A stretch of DNA of 33,048 bases from Lachnospiraceae bacterium. Its GTDB lineage: Bacteria; Bacillota; Clostridia; Lachnospirales; Lachnospiraceae. Positions 18,001 through 26,121 of this stretch are shown in pieces (the stretch's first letter is position 1; each line of letters opens with the position of its first letter). The stretch lies in NCBI GenBank assembly GCA_017396145.1, contig JAFQMS010000051.1:1-33048 (forward strand), in the 5' to 3' direction. A program made the translations under genes and the position numbers. The notes beneath the pieces were generated by a model. It worked only from the letters and a program-made list of their open reading frames with translations. It was not told the DNA's origin and made no database searches.

Positions 18001-18738
18001 GAAACAAAGGAGATTCTAGAAAAATCTAATGAATATGTTTATCCCTATAATGCAGAATGTAAGTGTAAAAGTAAAGTATCTGTGTCAGATTTAAAACATG
18101 CTCATATACATGCCAATAAAGGTGAAGTTGAGGATACGGAAGAAAGATTTGTGTTTGAAACAGATATAAGACAATCTTGTATTCCAAAGTTTATAGAGAA
18201 AAAAGAAGAGAATGTACTTACAGGAGCAGCAAGAGGTACAGTATATCATATGGTTATGAAGGAATTGGATTTTACAGGAGATTTATCATATGACGGAATA
18301 GTAGCACAAATGAAAGTCATGAGTGAAAATGGATATATACCTGAAAATTACATGGAAATAGTATCTGTTAAAAAGATTATGGAGTTTTTTAAGACTAAAG
18401 AAGCGAAAGATATGATTAGAGCAGATAAAGAAGGTAAACTATATAAAGAAAAACAGTTCGTTATGGGACTTCCGTTATCCCAAGTCTATGATATAGATGT
18501 AGATGAACTTACAATAATTCAGGGAATTATTGATGTGTACTACGAAATAGATGGAAAAATATATCTGTTAGATTATAAGACAGATAATGTGGACAGTACA
18601 ACCGGACAGCAAGTTTTAACGCAAAGATACAAGTTACAGTTAGACTATTATAAAAAGGCTATAGAAGGTGGTACATCTAAGAAGGTAGAAAGAAGTATTA
18701 TATATTCATTTTCTATGGGAAAGGCTTTCTTGGTATAG
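15061..18738 (+). CDS. addA: ATP-dependent helicase/nuclease subunit AddA
   Basis: A 1225-aa UvrD-type superfamily 1 helicase with a C-terminal nuclease. The Q motif is Gln7 (WTKDQ), Walker A A22-A-A-G-S-G-K-T29, and motif Ia is VVTFTNAAAAQMKERI. Walker B is I-D389-E-Y-Q-D-S-N, followed by MVGDVKQSIYRFRMA (motif III). LMTIHKSKGLEFPVVF is motif V, and LRILYVALTRAKEQLYI is motif VI. The nuclease core is L-L-D1171-Y-K1173-T-D. It provides the 3'-5' translocase of the AddAB complex. GGAGAG lies at the expected distance. Downstream, a methyltransferase gene begins after an 82-base gap with its own candidate promoter. Confidence 0.97.
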   Translation: MEWTKDQKRVIDTRNKNILVSAAAGSGKTAVLVERIITMITDEKNPVSISNLLVVTFTNAAAAQMKERIIAAIEKKLLERPDDEYLKKQLILTNSAMITTIDSFLRYVFKNYFNEIDVSPALRIADESELAMIRNEAMEKAIEDYFNKKNDKFSNMVNMYSSSKNYDDFVDVVNKIYSMAVSQPYPKKWIRTLSEKYKNGNWEKEVVDNVRERVLDAKKDIIELENSIFENEIDRSVFGVYKDNFTDDKIIMDSILECRDINQLEKVFNNYKFSRLKSSKMISDEDKEMIKKARGKYKGYIDDIKKSYFATPLQFQRNIIDKLGDYIELLTDFVCHYYDRFCEMKVKKQIMDFSDLSRYALDILVDRETLEPTSVAKQLSDYYYEIMIDEYQDSNNIQELILTSISKKSQGINNIFMVGDVKQSIYRFRMARPELFIDKYSTYTSDGKENVRIDLHTNFRSREHILNFANIVFERIMKSCVGGIEYDELAALKCGAKYSKEKNTSSINEIIVYDKESVGDDLEESIEFEARIIASKIRQIIKEKKLIRDSSLGEEFLRPVEYGDIVILTRKQKGINEAFIDVFEQEGIPYEVNSTVGYFTAVEIKMILNVLRIINNPYQDVAITGVMLSPIFGFKEEEMIDIRSQYRQVCIYDAVSMVNAMDENFSGKFSYETVCKCKKLLDFINEYREIARYMKTEDVISKIVFETGLYDYIYAMPNGEKKRQNVDALVNKAAALDYSGLSGLFKFVATIEKMKKYELEFEPPAMATGENSVKLMTIHKSKGLEFPVVFLAGTYQQYNQADSKAKLCLDNDMGIGSIYVDYENRIKYDNIMARAVRNKIARDNIGEELRILYVALTRAKEQLYIVGGGYRILENIQSYYNLGMTSSRMGYNEIVSSDSNLKMILKALCKENVYVTFARDLLEGKHLECGLYRVCDNDRHLAITLVRELEEFIKEDEEIIKDKITIRDINNFDTNKDYSLETKEILEKSNEYVYPYNAECKCKSKVSVSDLKHAHIHANKGEVEDTEERFVFETDIRQSCIPKFIEKKEENVLTGAARGTVYHMVMKELDFTGDLSYDGIVAQMKVMSENGYIPENYMEIVSVKKIMEFFKTKEAKDMIRADKEGKLYKEKQFVMGLPLSQVYDIDVDELTIIQGIIDVYYEIDGKIYLLDYKTDNVDSTTGQQVLTQRYKLQLDYYKKAIEGGTSKKVERSIIYSFSMGKAFLV

Positions 18739-18755
18739 AAAGAGTAGGCAAAGTA

Positions 18756-18764
18756 TGGTATACT
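18756..18764 (+). promoter_or_regulatory. Extended -10 promoter candidate before the methyltransferase gene
   Basis: TG-G-TATACT (18756-18764) is a good extended -10 element, 56 bases before the GTG start. No -35 hexamer sits at the normal distance; TTGGTA lies 23 bases away. It could allow the methyltransferase-hslO genes to be read apart from addAB. Confidence 0.4.
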
Positions 18765-18820
18765 AATTATTTGTTGTAATAAGCTTTATTACAGACATTG
18801 AATAGGTTGGAGGAATCAAG

Positions 18821-19588
18821 GTGGAGAATCAGGTATATACAGCATTTGCTTCAGTTTATGATTATTTTATGGACAATGTTCCTTATGATGAATGGTGTGA
18901 ATATATTGCAAAACTTCTAAAATCCAATGGAATTAAGGAAGGGCTTGTATTGGATTTAGGTTGTGGAACAGGAAAATTAACACGTAGGCTTAAAGCAAAA
19001 GGCTATGATATGATAGGTATTGATAACTCCGAAGATATGCTATCCATTGCCAGAGAAAAAAGTGATGACGGTATTTTGTATCTTATGCAGGATATGAGAG
19101 AGTTTGAACTGTATGGAACGGTGAACGCAGTTATCAGTATATGTGATTGTATCAATTATATAACCGAAAAAGAAGACTTATTACAGGTGTTTAAGTTAGT
19201 GAATAATTACCTTGAAAAGAATGGTGTATTTATTTTTGATTTAAATACGGAGTATAAGTATTCACAGATTATTGGAGACAGTGTAATAGCAGATAACAGA
19301 GAAAATGAAAGTTTTATATGGGAAAACACATATTACGAGGAAGAAAAAATCAATGAATACGAAGTAACTTTGTTCATAAAAAAGGATAGTGGACTGTATG
19401 AAAAACATGTGGAAACTCACTATCAAAGAGCCTATTCTTTAAAAGAAATAAAGGGACTTTTACAAAAGGCAGGAATGGAATTTATAACTTCCTATGATGC
19501 ATTTACAAATGAACCTGTAAGAAACAATAGTGAAAGAATATATATAATAGCCAAGGAAGGTTATCAAGAAGGCAAGGTGTACACATAA
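18821..19588 (+). CDS. Class I SAM-dependent methyltransferase, substrate unknown
   Basis: A 255-aa protein with a Rossmann-type methyltransferase fold. Motif I is V43-L-D-L-G-C-G-T-G51. The acidic residue ending strand 2 is in GIDNSEDML (68-74). The motif II region is LMQDMREFEL, and AVISICDCINYI is the motif IV region. The C-terminal half has an antiparallel-strand insert (WENTYYEEEKINEYEVTLFI) seen in small-molecule methyltransferases of this group. The start is GTG, fixed by TTGGAGG (18807-18813) seven bases upstream. hslO follows after 39 bases. The substrate cannot be read from sequence; the N-terminal AFASVYDYFMD is common in uncharacterised Firmicutes methyltransferases. Confidence 0.88.
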   Translation: MENQVYTAFASVYDYFMDNVPYDEWCEYIAKLLKSNGIKEGLVLDLGCGTGKLTRRLKAKGYDMIGIDNSEDMLSIAREKSDDGILYLMQDMREFELYGTVNAVISICDCINYITEKEDLLQVFKLVNNYLEKNGVFIFDLNTEYKYSQIIGDSVIADNRENESFIWENTYYEEEKINEYEVTLFIKKDSGLYEKHVETHYQRAYSLKEIKGLLQKAGMEFITSYDAFTNEPVRNNSERIYIIAKEGYQEGKVYT

Positions 19589-19627
19589 GCGCAATGGCCG
19601 ATTATATAGATAAGAAAGGAATAATTT

Positions 19628-20503
19628 ATGGATTACATTATTAGAGCAACAGCTGCAGATGGTGCTATAAGAGCTTTTGCAGCGGATACAACAAATATGG
19701 TAGAGGAAGGTAAGACTATTCATAATACCAGCCCTGTTGCTAGTGCTGCACTTGGAAGACTTATGACAGCAGGTGCAATGATGGGAATTATGATGAAGGG
19801 AGAGAATGATTTACTTACTTTAAAGGTTAACTGCAGTGGTCCAATTGGTGGAATAACTGTAACTGCAGATTCTAAGGGTAATGTAAAAGGATTAGTTAAT
19901 AATCCGAATGTTATGCTACCACCTAATAAAATTGGAAAACTTGATGTAGCCGGAGCCGTTGACCTTGGTGTGTTAAGCGTAATCATGGATATGGGCATGA
20001 AAGAGCCTTATGTATCTCAGGTAAACATGGTTTCAGGTGAAATCGCAGAAGATATAACCTATTATTATGCGACTTCGGAACAAGTACCTTCATCAGTGGC
20101 TTTAGGTGTATTGATGAATAAGGACAATACTGTAAGGAAAGCCGGAGGATTTATAATTCAGTTAATGCCTTTTACTCCTGATGAGGTGATAGATGCCCTT
20201 GAGGCAAAGATTAATTCCATAGAACCTGTTACTACAATGCTTGATAAAGGAATGTCTCCTGAAGATATCTTAGAACATGTGTTGGGTGATTTTGGTTTAG
20301 AGATTAACGGTAAAACCTTAACTTCATATAACTGTAATTGTAACAGAAAGCGTTTTGAAAAAGGAATAATAAGTATAGGCAAGAAAGATATTCAATCTAT
20401 GATAGATGATAACGAGCCTATTGAGGTTAAATGTCAGTTCTGTGGAAAAAGTTATGAATACACTGTAGCAGACCTTGAAAACATGCTTCAAAGGGCTAAG
20501 TAG
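19628..20503 (+). CDS. hslO: Redox-regulated molecular chaperone Hsp33
   Basis: A 291-aa protein, the normal length for the family. The C-terminal zinc switch is complete: Cys236-x-Cys238 and Cys269-x2-Cys272 (CNCN and CQFC). In Hsp33 the zinc-bound reduced form is inactive, and oxidation releases zinc and turns on holdase activity. The N-terminal domain has the family signatures TSPVASAALGRLMTAGAMMG and GPIGGITVTADSKGNVKG. It acts in the cytoplasm during oxidative and heat stress, which fits an anaerobe meeting oxygen. GAAAGGAATAATTT precedes the ATG. It follows the methyltransferase closely and precedes the M16C peptidase by 90 bases. Confidence 0.96.
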   Translation: MDYIIRATAADGAIRAFAADTTNMVEEGKTIHNTSPVASAALGRLMTAGAMMGIMMKGENDLLTLKVNCSGPIGGITVTADSKGNVKGLVNNPNVMLPPNKIGKLDVAGAVDLGVLSVIMDMGMKEPYVSQVNMVSGEIAEDITYYYATSEQVPSSVALGVLMNKDNTVRKAGGFIIQLMPFTPDEVIDALEAKINSIEPVTTMLDKGMSPEDILEHVLGDFGLEINGKTLTSYNCNCNRKRFEKGIISIGKKDIQSMIDDNEPIEVKCQFCGKSYEYTVADLENMLQRAK

Positions 20504-20593
20504 AGAGTGATAGGATAGTTTAGAATTAAGATTTGTGTAAATAATTACGAAAAATGACAGTTAAATGCGATAATATGAAAGGACAGATTAATA

Positions 20594-23521
20594 ATGGATT
20601 TAAGCAGATTAGAAGGAATGTATTCTTTAGTTAAGACTGAATATATAGATGAAATAAAAAGCAAAGGATTATATTTTAAACATAATAAGTCAGGTGCAAG
20701 AGTGTGTGTGCTTAGTAATGAAGACAATAATAAAGTGTTTTCCATTGCCTTTAGAACACCACCTAGTGATTCTACAGGAGTGGCTCATATATTAGAACAC
20801 TCTGTGCTTTGTGGTTCAGATAAGTTTCCGGTTAAGGATCCTTTTATAGAACTTGCCAAAGGGTCATTAAACACATTTTTAAACGCAATGACATATCCTG
20901 ATAAGACCGTATATCCTGTAGCAAGTTGTAATGATAAAGATTTTGATAATCTATGTGATATTTATATGGACGCTGTACTTCATCCTAATATTTACAAACA
21001 TCCGGAGATTTTTTTACAGGAAGGATGGAGATATGAGTTTGACGATAACGGAGAAATGTCAATAAACGGTGTGGTATATAACGAGATGAAAGGGGTGTTT
21101 TCATCGCCGGAACAGATACTTAACCGAGCTCTTTCTAATTCATTATTCCCAGATACACCATACGGAAAGGAGTCAGGAGGAGACCCGGAGGATATACCAA
21201 ACTTAACATATGAAGAGTTTTTAAATTTCCATAAGACATATTATCATCCAAGTAACAGTTATATTTCTTTATATGGAGATATGGATTATGTTAAAAAACT
21301 TATTTGGTTAGATAAGGAGTATCTGTCTGAATATGACAAAATGCAAGTTGACAGTGATATATCATATCAGAATAGTTTTTCTGATTTGAAGACTATGGAA
21401 CTTTCTTATCCTATCGTTGATGATGACGGCGCAGGGGATAAGAATTATTTGGCATATAATGCAGTATATGGCTCTACATTAGATGACGAACTGTGTATAG
21501 CCATGGATGTATTAAGTTATTGCCTTATAGACAGCCCAAGCGCCATATTAAAGAAGAAACTGCTTGGAAAGAAGATATGTAAGGATGTATTTGGGGGAAG
21601 TAATAACGGAATACTACAACCTTACTTTACAGTGGCAATTAAAGACAGTAATTTATCAGATGGTAGGGAATATGCAAAACTGGTTAAAGATGCTTTGAAG
21701 GAAATTATTGATGAGGGAATTGATTCTGAGGCAATTAATGCCGCAATCAGCAGATTCGAGTTTAGTCATAGGGAAGCTTGCTTTGACTCTCTTCCAAAAG
21801 GTTTAGTATACCTTCTTAATATGCTTGACGGATGGTTATATAAAGATGAGGAACCATTTGCAAAATTGTATGAAAACAGTATATACGAGAACTTAAAACA
21901 AAAGTCTAATACAGGGTATTTTGAGGAAATAATTAAAAAATACATCATAGATGGAACGCATGAATCAGTTGTTGTTCTTACTCCTGATATGGATTACAAT
22001 GCAAAGGCTGAAAAGCGTTTGGCTGAGAAGGTAAATGATATTAAAAACAAACTCACCAAAGAGGAATTAACTGCTATTAAGGAAAATGCAAAGAAACTTA
22101 AGGTATATCAAGAAAAAGTAGATACTAAGGAAGAACTTGCATGTATTCCAAGACTAAAAAGAGAAGATTTGTCAGATAAAATTATTCCGTCGTCAAATAT
22201 AGTTAAAGAAATATCAGGAATACAAAGTGTCTACCATGACATTGACTGTAATGGAATAAGCTATATAGATTTATACTTTGATTTAGGCAATATGGATGAA
22301 AAGTTGGTTCCTTATATAGGACTTTTTGAAGCTTTATTTGCTGGAATTAGAACAAAAAACTATAACTTAAGTGAATTAAATAATGCCATTGATTTAAATA
22401 CCGGTGGAATTAACTGTGAAGTTGGTGTTATGAAAAAGACTTCAGATGATAGTAGTATATATTTCTTCAAGGTAGGCACAAAGGTACTTAAGGGTAAGGC
22501 CGCAAAAGCCATGGAACTTATTAGTGAAATAGTTCTTAATAGTGACTTTTTGGATGAACAACAGTTAATAGAGACAATTATGGAGGTTAAATCCCGACTT
22601 GCTATGGATATAATGGGTGCAGGACATCAGGCTGCAGTAAGAAGATGTAACGCAGCATTTAATTGTGATGGAGCCTTTATTGAAATGGTAAAAGGTATTA
22701 GTTTTTATGACTTTGTATATGAACTAGAAAGGGATTTCGAAGGAAAAAAAGAAGAAATTATCACTGCGCTATATGAACTTGTTAATGAGATTTTCAGCAA
22801 AAAGAATATGATAATTAGTATAACCTGTGATAAGGAGAATCTGCCAGAGATTGAAGACAGTATAAAGATAATAAGTAAAGACTTATGTGAAGAAAAAGAG
22901 ACTTTGCATAGAAACAAACTTTCAGATGCCAATTTAACATTTGAAACAGGTAATGAAGGAATTAAACTTCCGGGAAGAGTATCCTTTGTATCAAAATGTG
23001 GTTATTTTGAAAAGGAAAAATTCACAGGAGCTTTGTGGGTGTTAAAGACAATTTTAAGTTATGAGTTTCTTTGGAAAAACGTAAGAGAACAGGGTGGTGC
23101 ATACGGTTGTTTGTGTAACTTCTTAAGAAATGGAAGGGAATTCTTTGTATCTTACAGGGATCCCAACATTGATAGAACCTTAGAGGTGTATGACAAGGTT
23201 GCAGAATATGTGGCAGGTTTTGAGGCTGACGAAGAGGAGATGACTAAATATATAATAGGAACAATCAGTTCAGTAGATGCACCAATGACACCTAGCATAA
23301 GAGGTAGAAGAGACATGACTAATTATATGTCAGAATTATCTGATGAAGAACGTATTAAGACGAAGAAACAGATTCTTACAGCTGATAGCGAAAGCATAAG
23401 GAGTCTTAAGGATGTTATTTTAGAATTTATGGACAGTAGTAAGATATGTGTCCTTGGTGATGGAAAAAAGATAGATGAATGTTGTAACATCTTTGACAGC
23501 GTTATGGAACTGAAGATGTAG
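20594..23521 (+). CDS. M16C-family zinc peptidase (presequence protease-like)
   Basis: A 975-aa protein of the size of single-chain M16C peptidases (PreP/Cym1-like). The inverted zinc motif is H65-I-L-E68-H69 in GVAHILEHSVLCGS, followed by KDPFIELAKGSLNTFLNAMTYPDKT. The distal glutamate lies in GVVYNEMKGVFSSPEQ. The C-terminal half has the substrate-binding R/Y element as EQGGAYGCLCNFL. Bacterial members cut short unfolded peptides in a closed chamber and are probably cytoplasmic; no signal peptide is seen. The start is supported by GAAAGGA ten bases upstream. era follows after 84 bases, an order often found in Lachnospiraceae. The physiological substrate is unknown. Confidence 0.93.
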   Translation: MDLSRLEGMYSLVKTEYIDEIKSKGLYFKHNKSGARVCVLSNEDNNKVFSIAFRTPPSDSTGVAHILEHSVLCGSDKFPVKDPFIELAKGSLNTFLNAMTYPDKTVYPVASCNDKDFDNLCDIYMDAVLHPNIYKHPEIFLQEGWRYEFDDNGEMSINGVVYNEMKGVFSSPEQILNRALSNSLFPDTPYGKESGGDPEDIPNLTYEEFLNFHKTYYHPSNSYISLYGDMDYVKKLIWLDKEYLSEYDKMQVDSDISYQNSFSDLKTMELSYPIVDDDGAGDKNYLAYNAVYGSTLDDELCIAMDVLSYCLIDSPSAILKKKLLGKKICKDVFGGSNNGILQPYFTVAIKDSNLSDGREYAKLVKDALKEIIDEGIDSEAINAAISRFEFSHREACFDSLPKGLVYLLNMLDGWLYKDEEPFAKLYENSIYENLKQKSNTGYFEEIIKKYIIDGTHESVVVLTPDMDYNAKAEKRLAEKVNDIKNKLTKEELTAIKENAKKLKVYQEKVDTKEELACIPRLKREDLSDKIIPSSNIVKEISGIQSVYHDIDCNGISYIDLYFDLGNMDEKLVPYIGLFEALFAGIRTKNYNLSELNNAIDLNTGGINCEVGVMKKTSDDSSIYFFKVGTKVLKGKAAKAMELISEIVLNSDFLDEQQLIETIMEVKSRLAMDIMGAGHQAAVRRCNAAFNCDGAFIEMVKGISFYDFVYELERDFEGKKEEIITALYELVNEIFSKKNMIISITCDKENLPEIEDSIKIISKDLCEEKETLHRNKLSDANLTFETGNEGIKLPGRVSFVSKCGYFEKEKFTGALWVLKTILSYEFLWKNVREQGGAYGCLCNFLRNGREFFVSYRDPNIDRTLEVYDKVAEYVAGFEADEEEMTKYIIGTISSVDAPMTPSIRGRRDMTNYMSELSDEERIKTKKQILTADSESIRSLKDVILEFMDSSKICVLGDGKKIDECCNIFDSVMELKM

Positions 23522-23529
23522 GTCAAATT

Positions 23530-23547
23530 CCACTGTATAAACAGTGG
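23530..23547 (+). other. Perfect hairpin between the peptidase gene and era
   Basis: CCACTGT (23530-23536) and ACAGTGG (23541-23547) form a perfect 7-bp stem with an ATAA loop. No T run follows, so it is not a standard terminator. It could protect or process the mRNA between the two genes. Confidence 0.45.
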
Positions 23548-23605
23548 TATGGATACTGACAGATAAAAGATAGTAGATTTAATTCTAGTCTAAGGAGGAA
23601 ATGCA

Positions 23606-24508
23606 TTGGATAATAATTATAAATCTGGTTTTGTGGCATTAATAGGACGTCCGAATGTGGGTAAATCCACACTTATGAATCAGATTATAGGACAAAAGAT
23701 TGCTATTACATCGAATAAACCACAAACTACAAGAAATAGAATACAGACTGTGTATACAAGCGATGAAGGACAGATAGTTTTTCTTGATACGCCAGGTATT
23801 CATAAAGCAAAAAACAAATTAGGTAATTTTATGATGAGCGCAGTTGGTAATACTTTAAATGAAGTGGATTTAATACTGTGGTTGGTAGAACCATCAACTT
23901 TTATTGGTGGAGGAGAACGCCATATTGCCGAGATGCTAGCTAATATAAAAACTCCGGTAATGTTAGTTATCAACAAAATAGATACGGTACCTAGAGAAGA
24001 AATACTAAAAGTAATAGATGCTTTTAAGGATTTGAGTAAGTTTGAAGAGATTATTCCATGTAGCGCACTTAAGGGAATTAATAAAGATGAATTAATAAAA
24101 ACGCTTTTTAAATACATTCCAAATGGACCACAGCTTTATGACGAGGACACAATTACAGACCAGCCACTCCGCCAAATTGTAGCTGAACTTGTAAGAGAAA
24201 AGACTTTACAACTACTGTCTGATGAAATTCCACATGGAATAGCAGTAACTGTAGAAAACATGAAGCAAAGAAAAAATGGCGAAATGTGGGACATTGATGT
24301 AAATATTTTCTGTGAAAGGGATTCTCATAAGGGAATAATCATTGGAAAGCAAGGTGCAATGCTTAAAAAGATTGGCACATTTGCAAGAAGAGATATTGAA
24401 GAACTTTTAATGGGAAAAGTAAATCTAAGTGTTTGGGTTAAGGTAAAAAAAGACTGGCGTGATAGTGATATTTTACTTAAAAACTTTGGATACAGAGAGA
24501 ACTATTAA
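23606..24508 (+). CDS. era: GTPase Era, 30S ribosome assembly
   Basis: A 300-aa protein, standard for Era. G1 is G14-R-P-N-V-G-K-S-T22, G2 is in SNKPQTTRNR, G3 is D61-T-P-G64, G4 is N123-K-I-D126 and G5 is CSALKG. The C-terminal KH domain carries I-I-G247-K-Q-G250, which binds the 3' end of 16S rRNA. The start codon is TTG, fixed by AAGGAGG (23592-23598) seven bases upstream. An ATG at 23601 is out of frame and too close to that site. The combination era-recO is common in Firmicutes, and recO follows 61 bases downstream. Confidence 0.97.
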   Translation: MDNNYKSGFVALIGRPNVGKSTLMNQIIGQKIAITSNKPQTTRNRIQTVYTSDEGQIVFLDTPGIHKAKNKLGNFMMSAVGNTLNEVDLILWLVEPSTFIGGGERHIAEMLANIKTPVMLVINKIDTVPREEILKVIDAFKDLSKFEEIIPCSALKGINKDELIKTLFKYIPNGPQLYDEDTITDQPLRQIVAELVREKTLQLLSDEIPHGIAVTVENMKQRKNGEMWDIDVNIFCERDSHKGIIIGKQGAMLKKIGTFARRDIEELLMGKVNLSVWVKVKKDWRDSDILLKNFGYRENY

Positions 24509-24569
24509 TAGTTTATAAGCAATTAAAAGATAATACGATGTTATTGTGTGCAGAAGGAAGGAAGCAAAA

Positions 24570-25355
24570 GTGGATTATCAGGTTAAGGTTAGAGGCATGG
24601 TTATAGGCTCTACCAATGTTGGTGAATATGATAAAAGAATAGTTTTGCTTACCCTTGAAAGAGGGAAGATAACGGTATTTGCTAAAGGTGCCAGAAGACC
24701 TAAAAGCCCACATGTGGCAGCATCTGCCCCATTTACTTTTGGAACCTTCACCGTATATGAAGGAAGAGAGGCATATAATCTGGTTGATGTGGACGTGGAA
24801 GAATATTTTATGGATATTAGAAGTAATCTTTCAAGTATATATCATGGATTATATTTTTGTGAATTGGCAGATTATTTTGTGAAGGAGAACCAAAGGGAAG
24901 TTAATATACTTAAACTTTTGTACAGAAGTATCCAGATTCTTTGTCTTGACATAATTGACCCTTCTTTAATAAAAAGTATATTTGAAATAAAAATACTTAT
25001 GTTAAATGGAGAAGCATATATAACTTATGAGTGTGCTAAATGTCATAGAGTGCCAGATGAAAAGAGTAATAAGACTGATTTGGATAATCTAAATGAAGTG
25101 GAATTAGTGGGAATATCCCATAAAGCCTATGGTGCTTTGTGCCAGGAGTGTTCAAAAGAATATGACGATGTAATGGAATTATCAAAGGCCGCTATATATG
25201 CAATTAACTATATTTACGGTAGTCCTGTTGAAAAGGTTTATACTTTTAATGTTACAGAAGAAGTTAATAAAGAATTGAACATATTTAGCAAAAAATATAT
25301 GGCAAGATTTGTTGATAGAAAATTTAATTCACTAGAAATGCTTAAAAATGCTTGA
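24570..25355 (+). CDS. recO: DNA repair protein RecO
   Basis: A 261-aa protein from the GTG at 24570. The N-terminal OB-fold is V-R-G-M-V-I-G-S-T-N-V-G-E-Y-D-K-R, followed by LTLERGKITVFAKGARRPKS, a strong family signature. The zinc finger is Cys155-x2-Cys158 (ECAKC) with Cys191-x2-Cys194 (CQEC). RecO loads RecA onto SSB-coated DNA together with RecR. GTG 24570 was chosen because AAGGAAGGAAG (24554-24564) lies right upstream. An in-frame GTG at 24546 would add eight residues but has no ribosome site. It follows era, forming a repair/ribosome housekeeping cluster. Confidence 0.95.
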   Translation: MDYQVKVRGMVIGSTNVGEYDKRIVLLTLERGKITVFAKGARRPKSPHVAASAPFTFGTFTVYEGREAYNLVDVDVEEYFMDIRSNLSSIYHGLYFCELADYFVKENQREVNILKLLYRSIQILCLDIIDPSLIKSIFEIKILMLNGEAYITYECAKCHRVPDEKSNKTDLDNLNEVELVGISHKAYGALCQECSKEYDDVMELSKAAIYAINYIYGSPVEKVYTFNVTEEVNKELNIFSKKYMARFVDRKFNSLEMLKNA

Positions 25356-25433
25356 AAATATGTTTGTCATTATGTAGAATGTTGTATGGTTGTGAGAAAT
25401 GTGTAATGTTTATGAAAGGAAAAAAGACAATTA

Positions 25434-26057
25434 ATGAATAAGAAGAAGATTATACTTACATTCGTTATTACATTGGTTATTGTTTTAATTGTAGGCTGCG
25501 CAGTTGCAGCATTTATCCTTACAAGAGATAATGAAGTTATTAAGATTAAAGCTGAAGATATTTCAGAGAATACTTTAGTGGTTAATGACGAGGGGACTAT
25601 ACAGTCAGCCTTGGTTGAAGATTTTGCAAAGGATTATTATGATATTGATGAATTGACAGACTTTGTAAAAGAAGATTTGGATAATTATAATAAAGCGAAT
25701 AAAACTAATATTTCCTTAGTAGAGGCCAAGAGCAATAATGGAAAAGCAGTTTTGGTATTTGATTATGATTCTATAGATGAATACAGTTCATACAATGGTA
25801 TAAAAGCAAAGGTTTTCAATGCTAAAGAAGCATTAAAAGATGAGAGAGTACCGTCTAATCTTATTAAGAATGGAGAAGATGGCGTTGTGCCTAAGGATAG
25901 AGTATATGAAAATGAAAAGTATATCACAGTAGTTGTTGACGGTGATACTGAAATAATTGTTAATGGAAAGATTAAGTATTATTCGGGGTGTGATATTATA
26001 GGAGAAGGAAGAGTTTTGGCAAAAACTGGGGAAAGAGCAGTTGTAGTGTTTAAATAG
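25434..26057 (+). CDS. Membrane-anchored protein of unknown function between recO and glyQS
   Basis: A 207-aa protein with an N-terminal hydrophobic segment (residues about 7-29) after MNKKK. The segment contains I-V-G-C22, which could be a lipobox, but the hydrophobic run continues past it, so a membrane anchor is equally likely. The outer part (from about residue 33) mixes short strands (NTLVVNDEGTIQSALVEDF, KAVLVFDYDSIDEY) and ends in strands (TEIIVNGKIKYYSGCDIIGEGRVLAKTG). I recognise no catalytic motif. The ribosome site is GAAAGGAAAAAA. It lies 78 bases after recO and 64 bases before glyQS on the same strand. Similar unnamed proteins occupy this slot in related Clostridia, as far as I recall. 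Confidence 0.8.
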   Translation: MNKKKIILTFVITLVIVLIVGCAVAAFILTRDNEVIKIKAEDISENTLVVNDEGTIQSALVEDFAKDYYDIDELTDFVKEDLDNYNKANKTNISLVEAKSNNGKAVLVFDYDSIDEYSSYNGIKAKVFNAKEALKDERVPSNLIKNGEDGVVPKDRVYENEKYITVVVDGDTEIIVNGKIKYYSGCDIIGEGRVLAKTGERAVVVFK

Positions 26058-26121
26058 CATATATTTCACTTAAAAAGAAGAGTGATTTTACAAGATATTA
26101 AGTTATATGGAGGAAAACCAA

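Noticed and set aside
26066-26089. TCACT/AGTGA hairpin followed by TTTT ahead of glyQS
   Set aside because: Only five base pairs with a ten-base loop; too weak to call a terminator.
26058-26121. T-box leader for glyQS
   Set aside because: Only 64 bases separate the genes, with no specifier stem or AGGGTGGNACCGCG-like antiterminator element.
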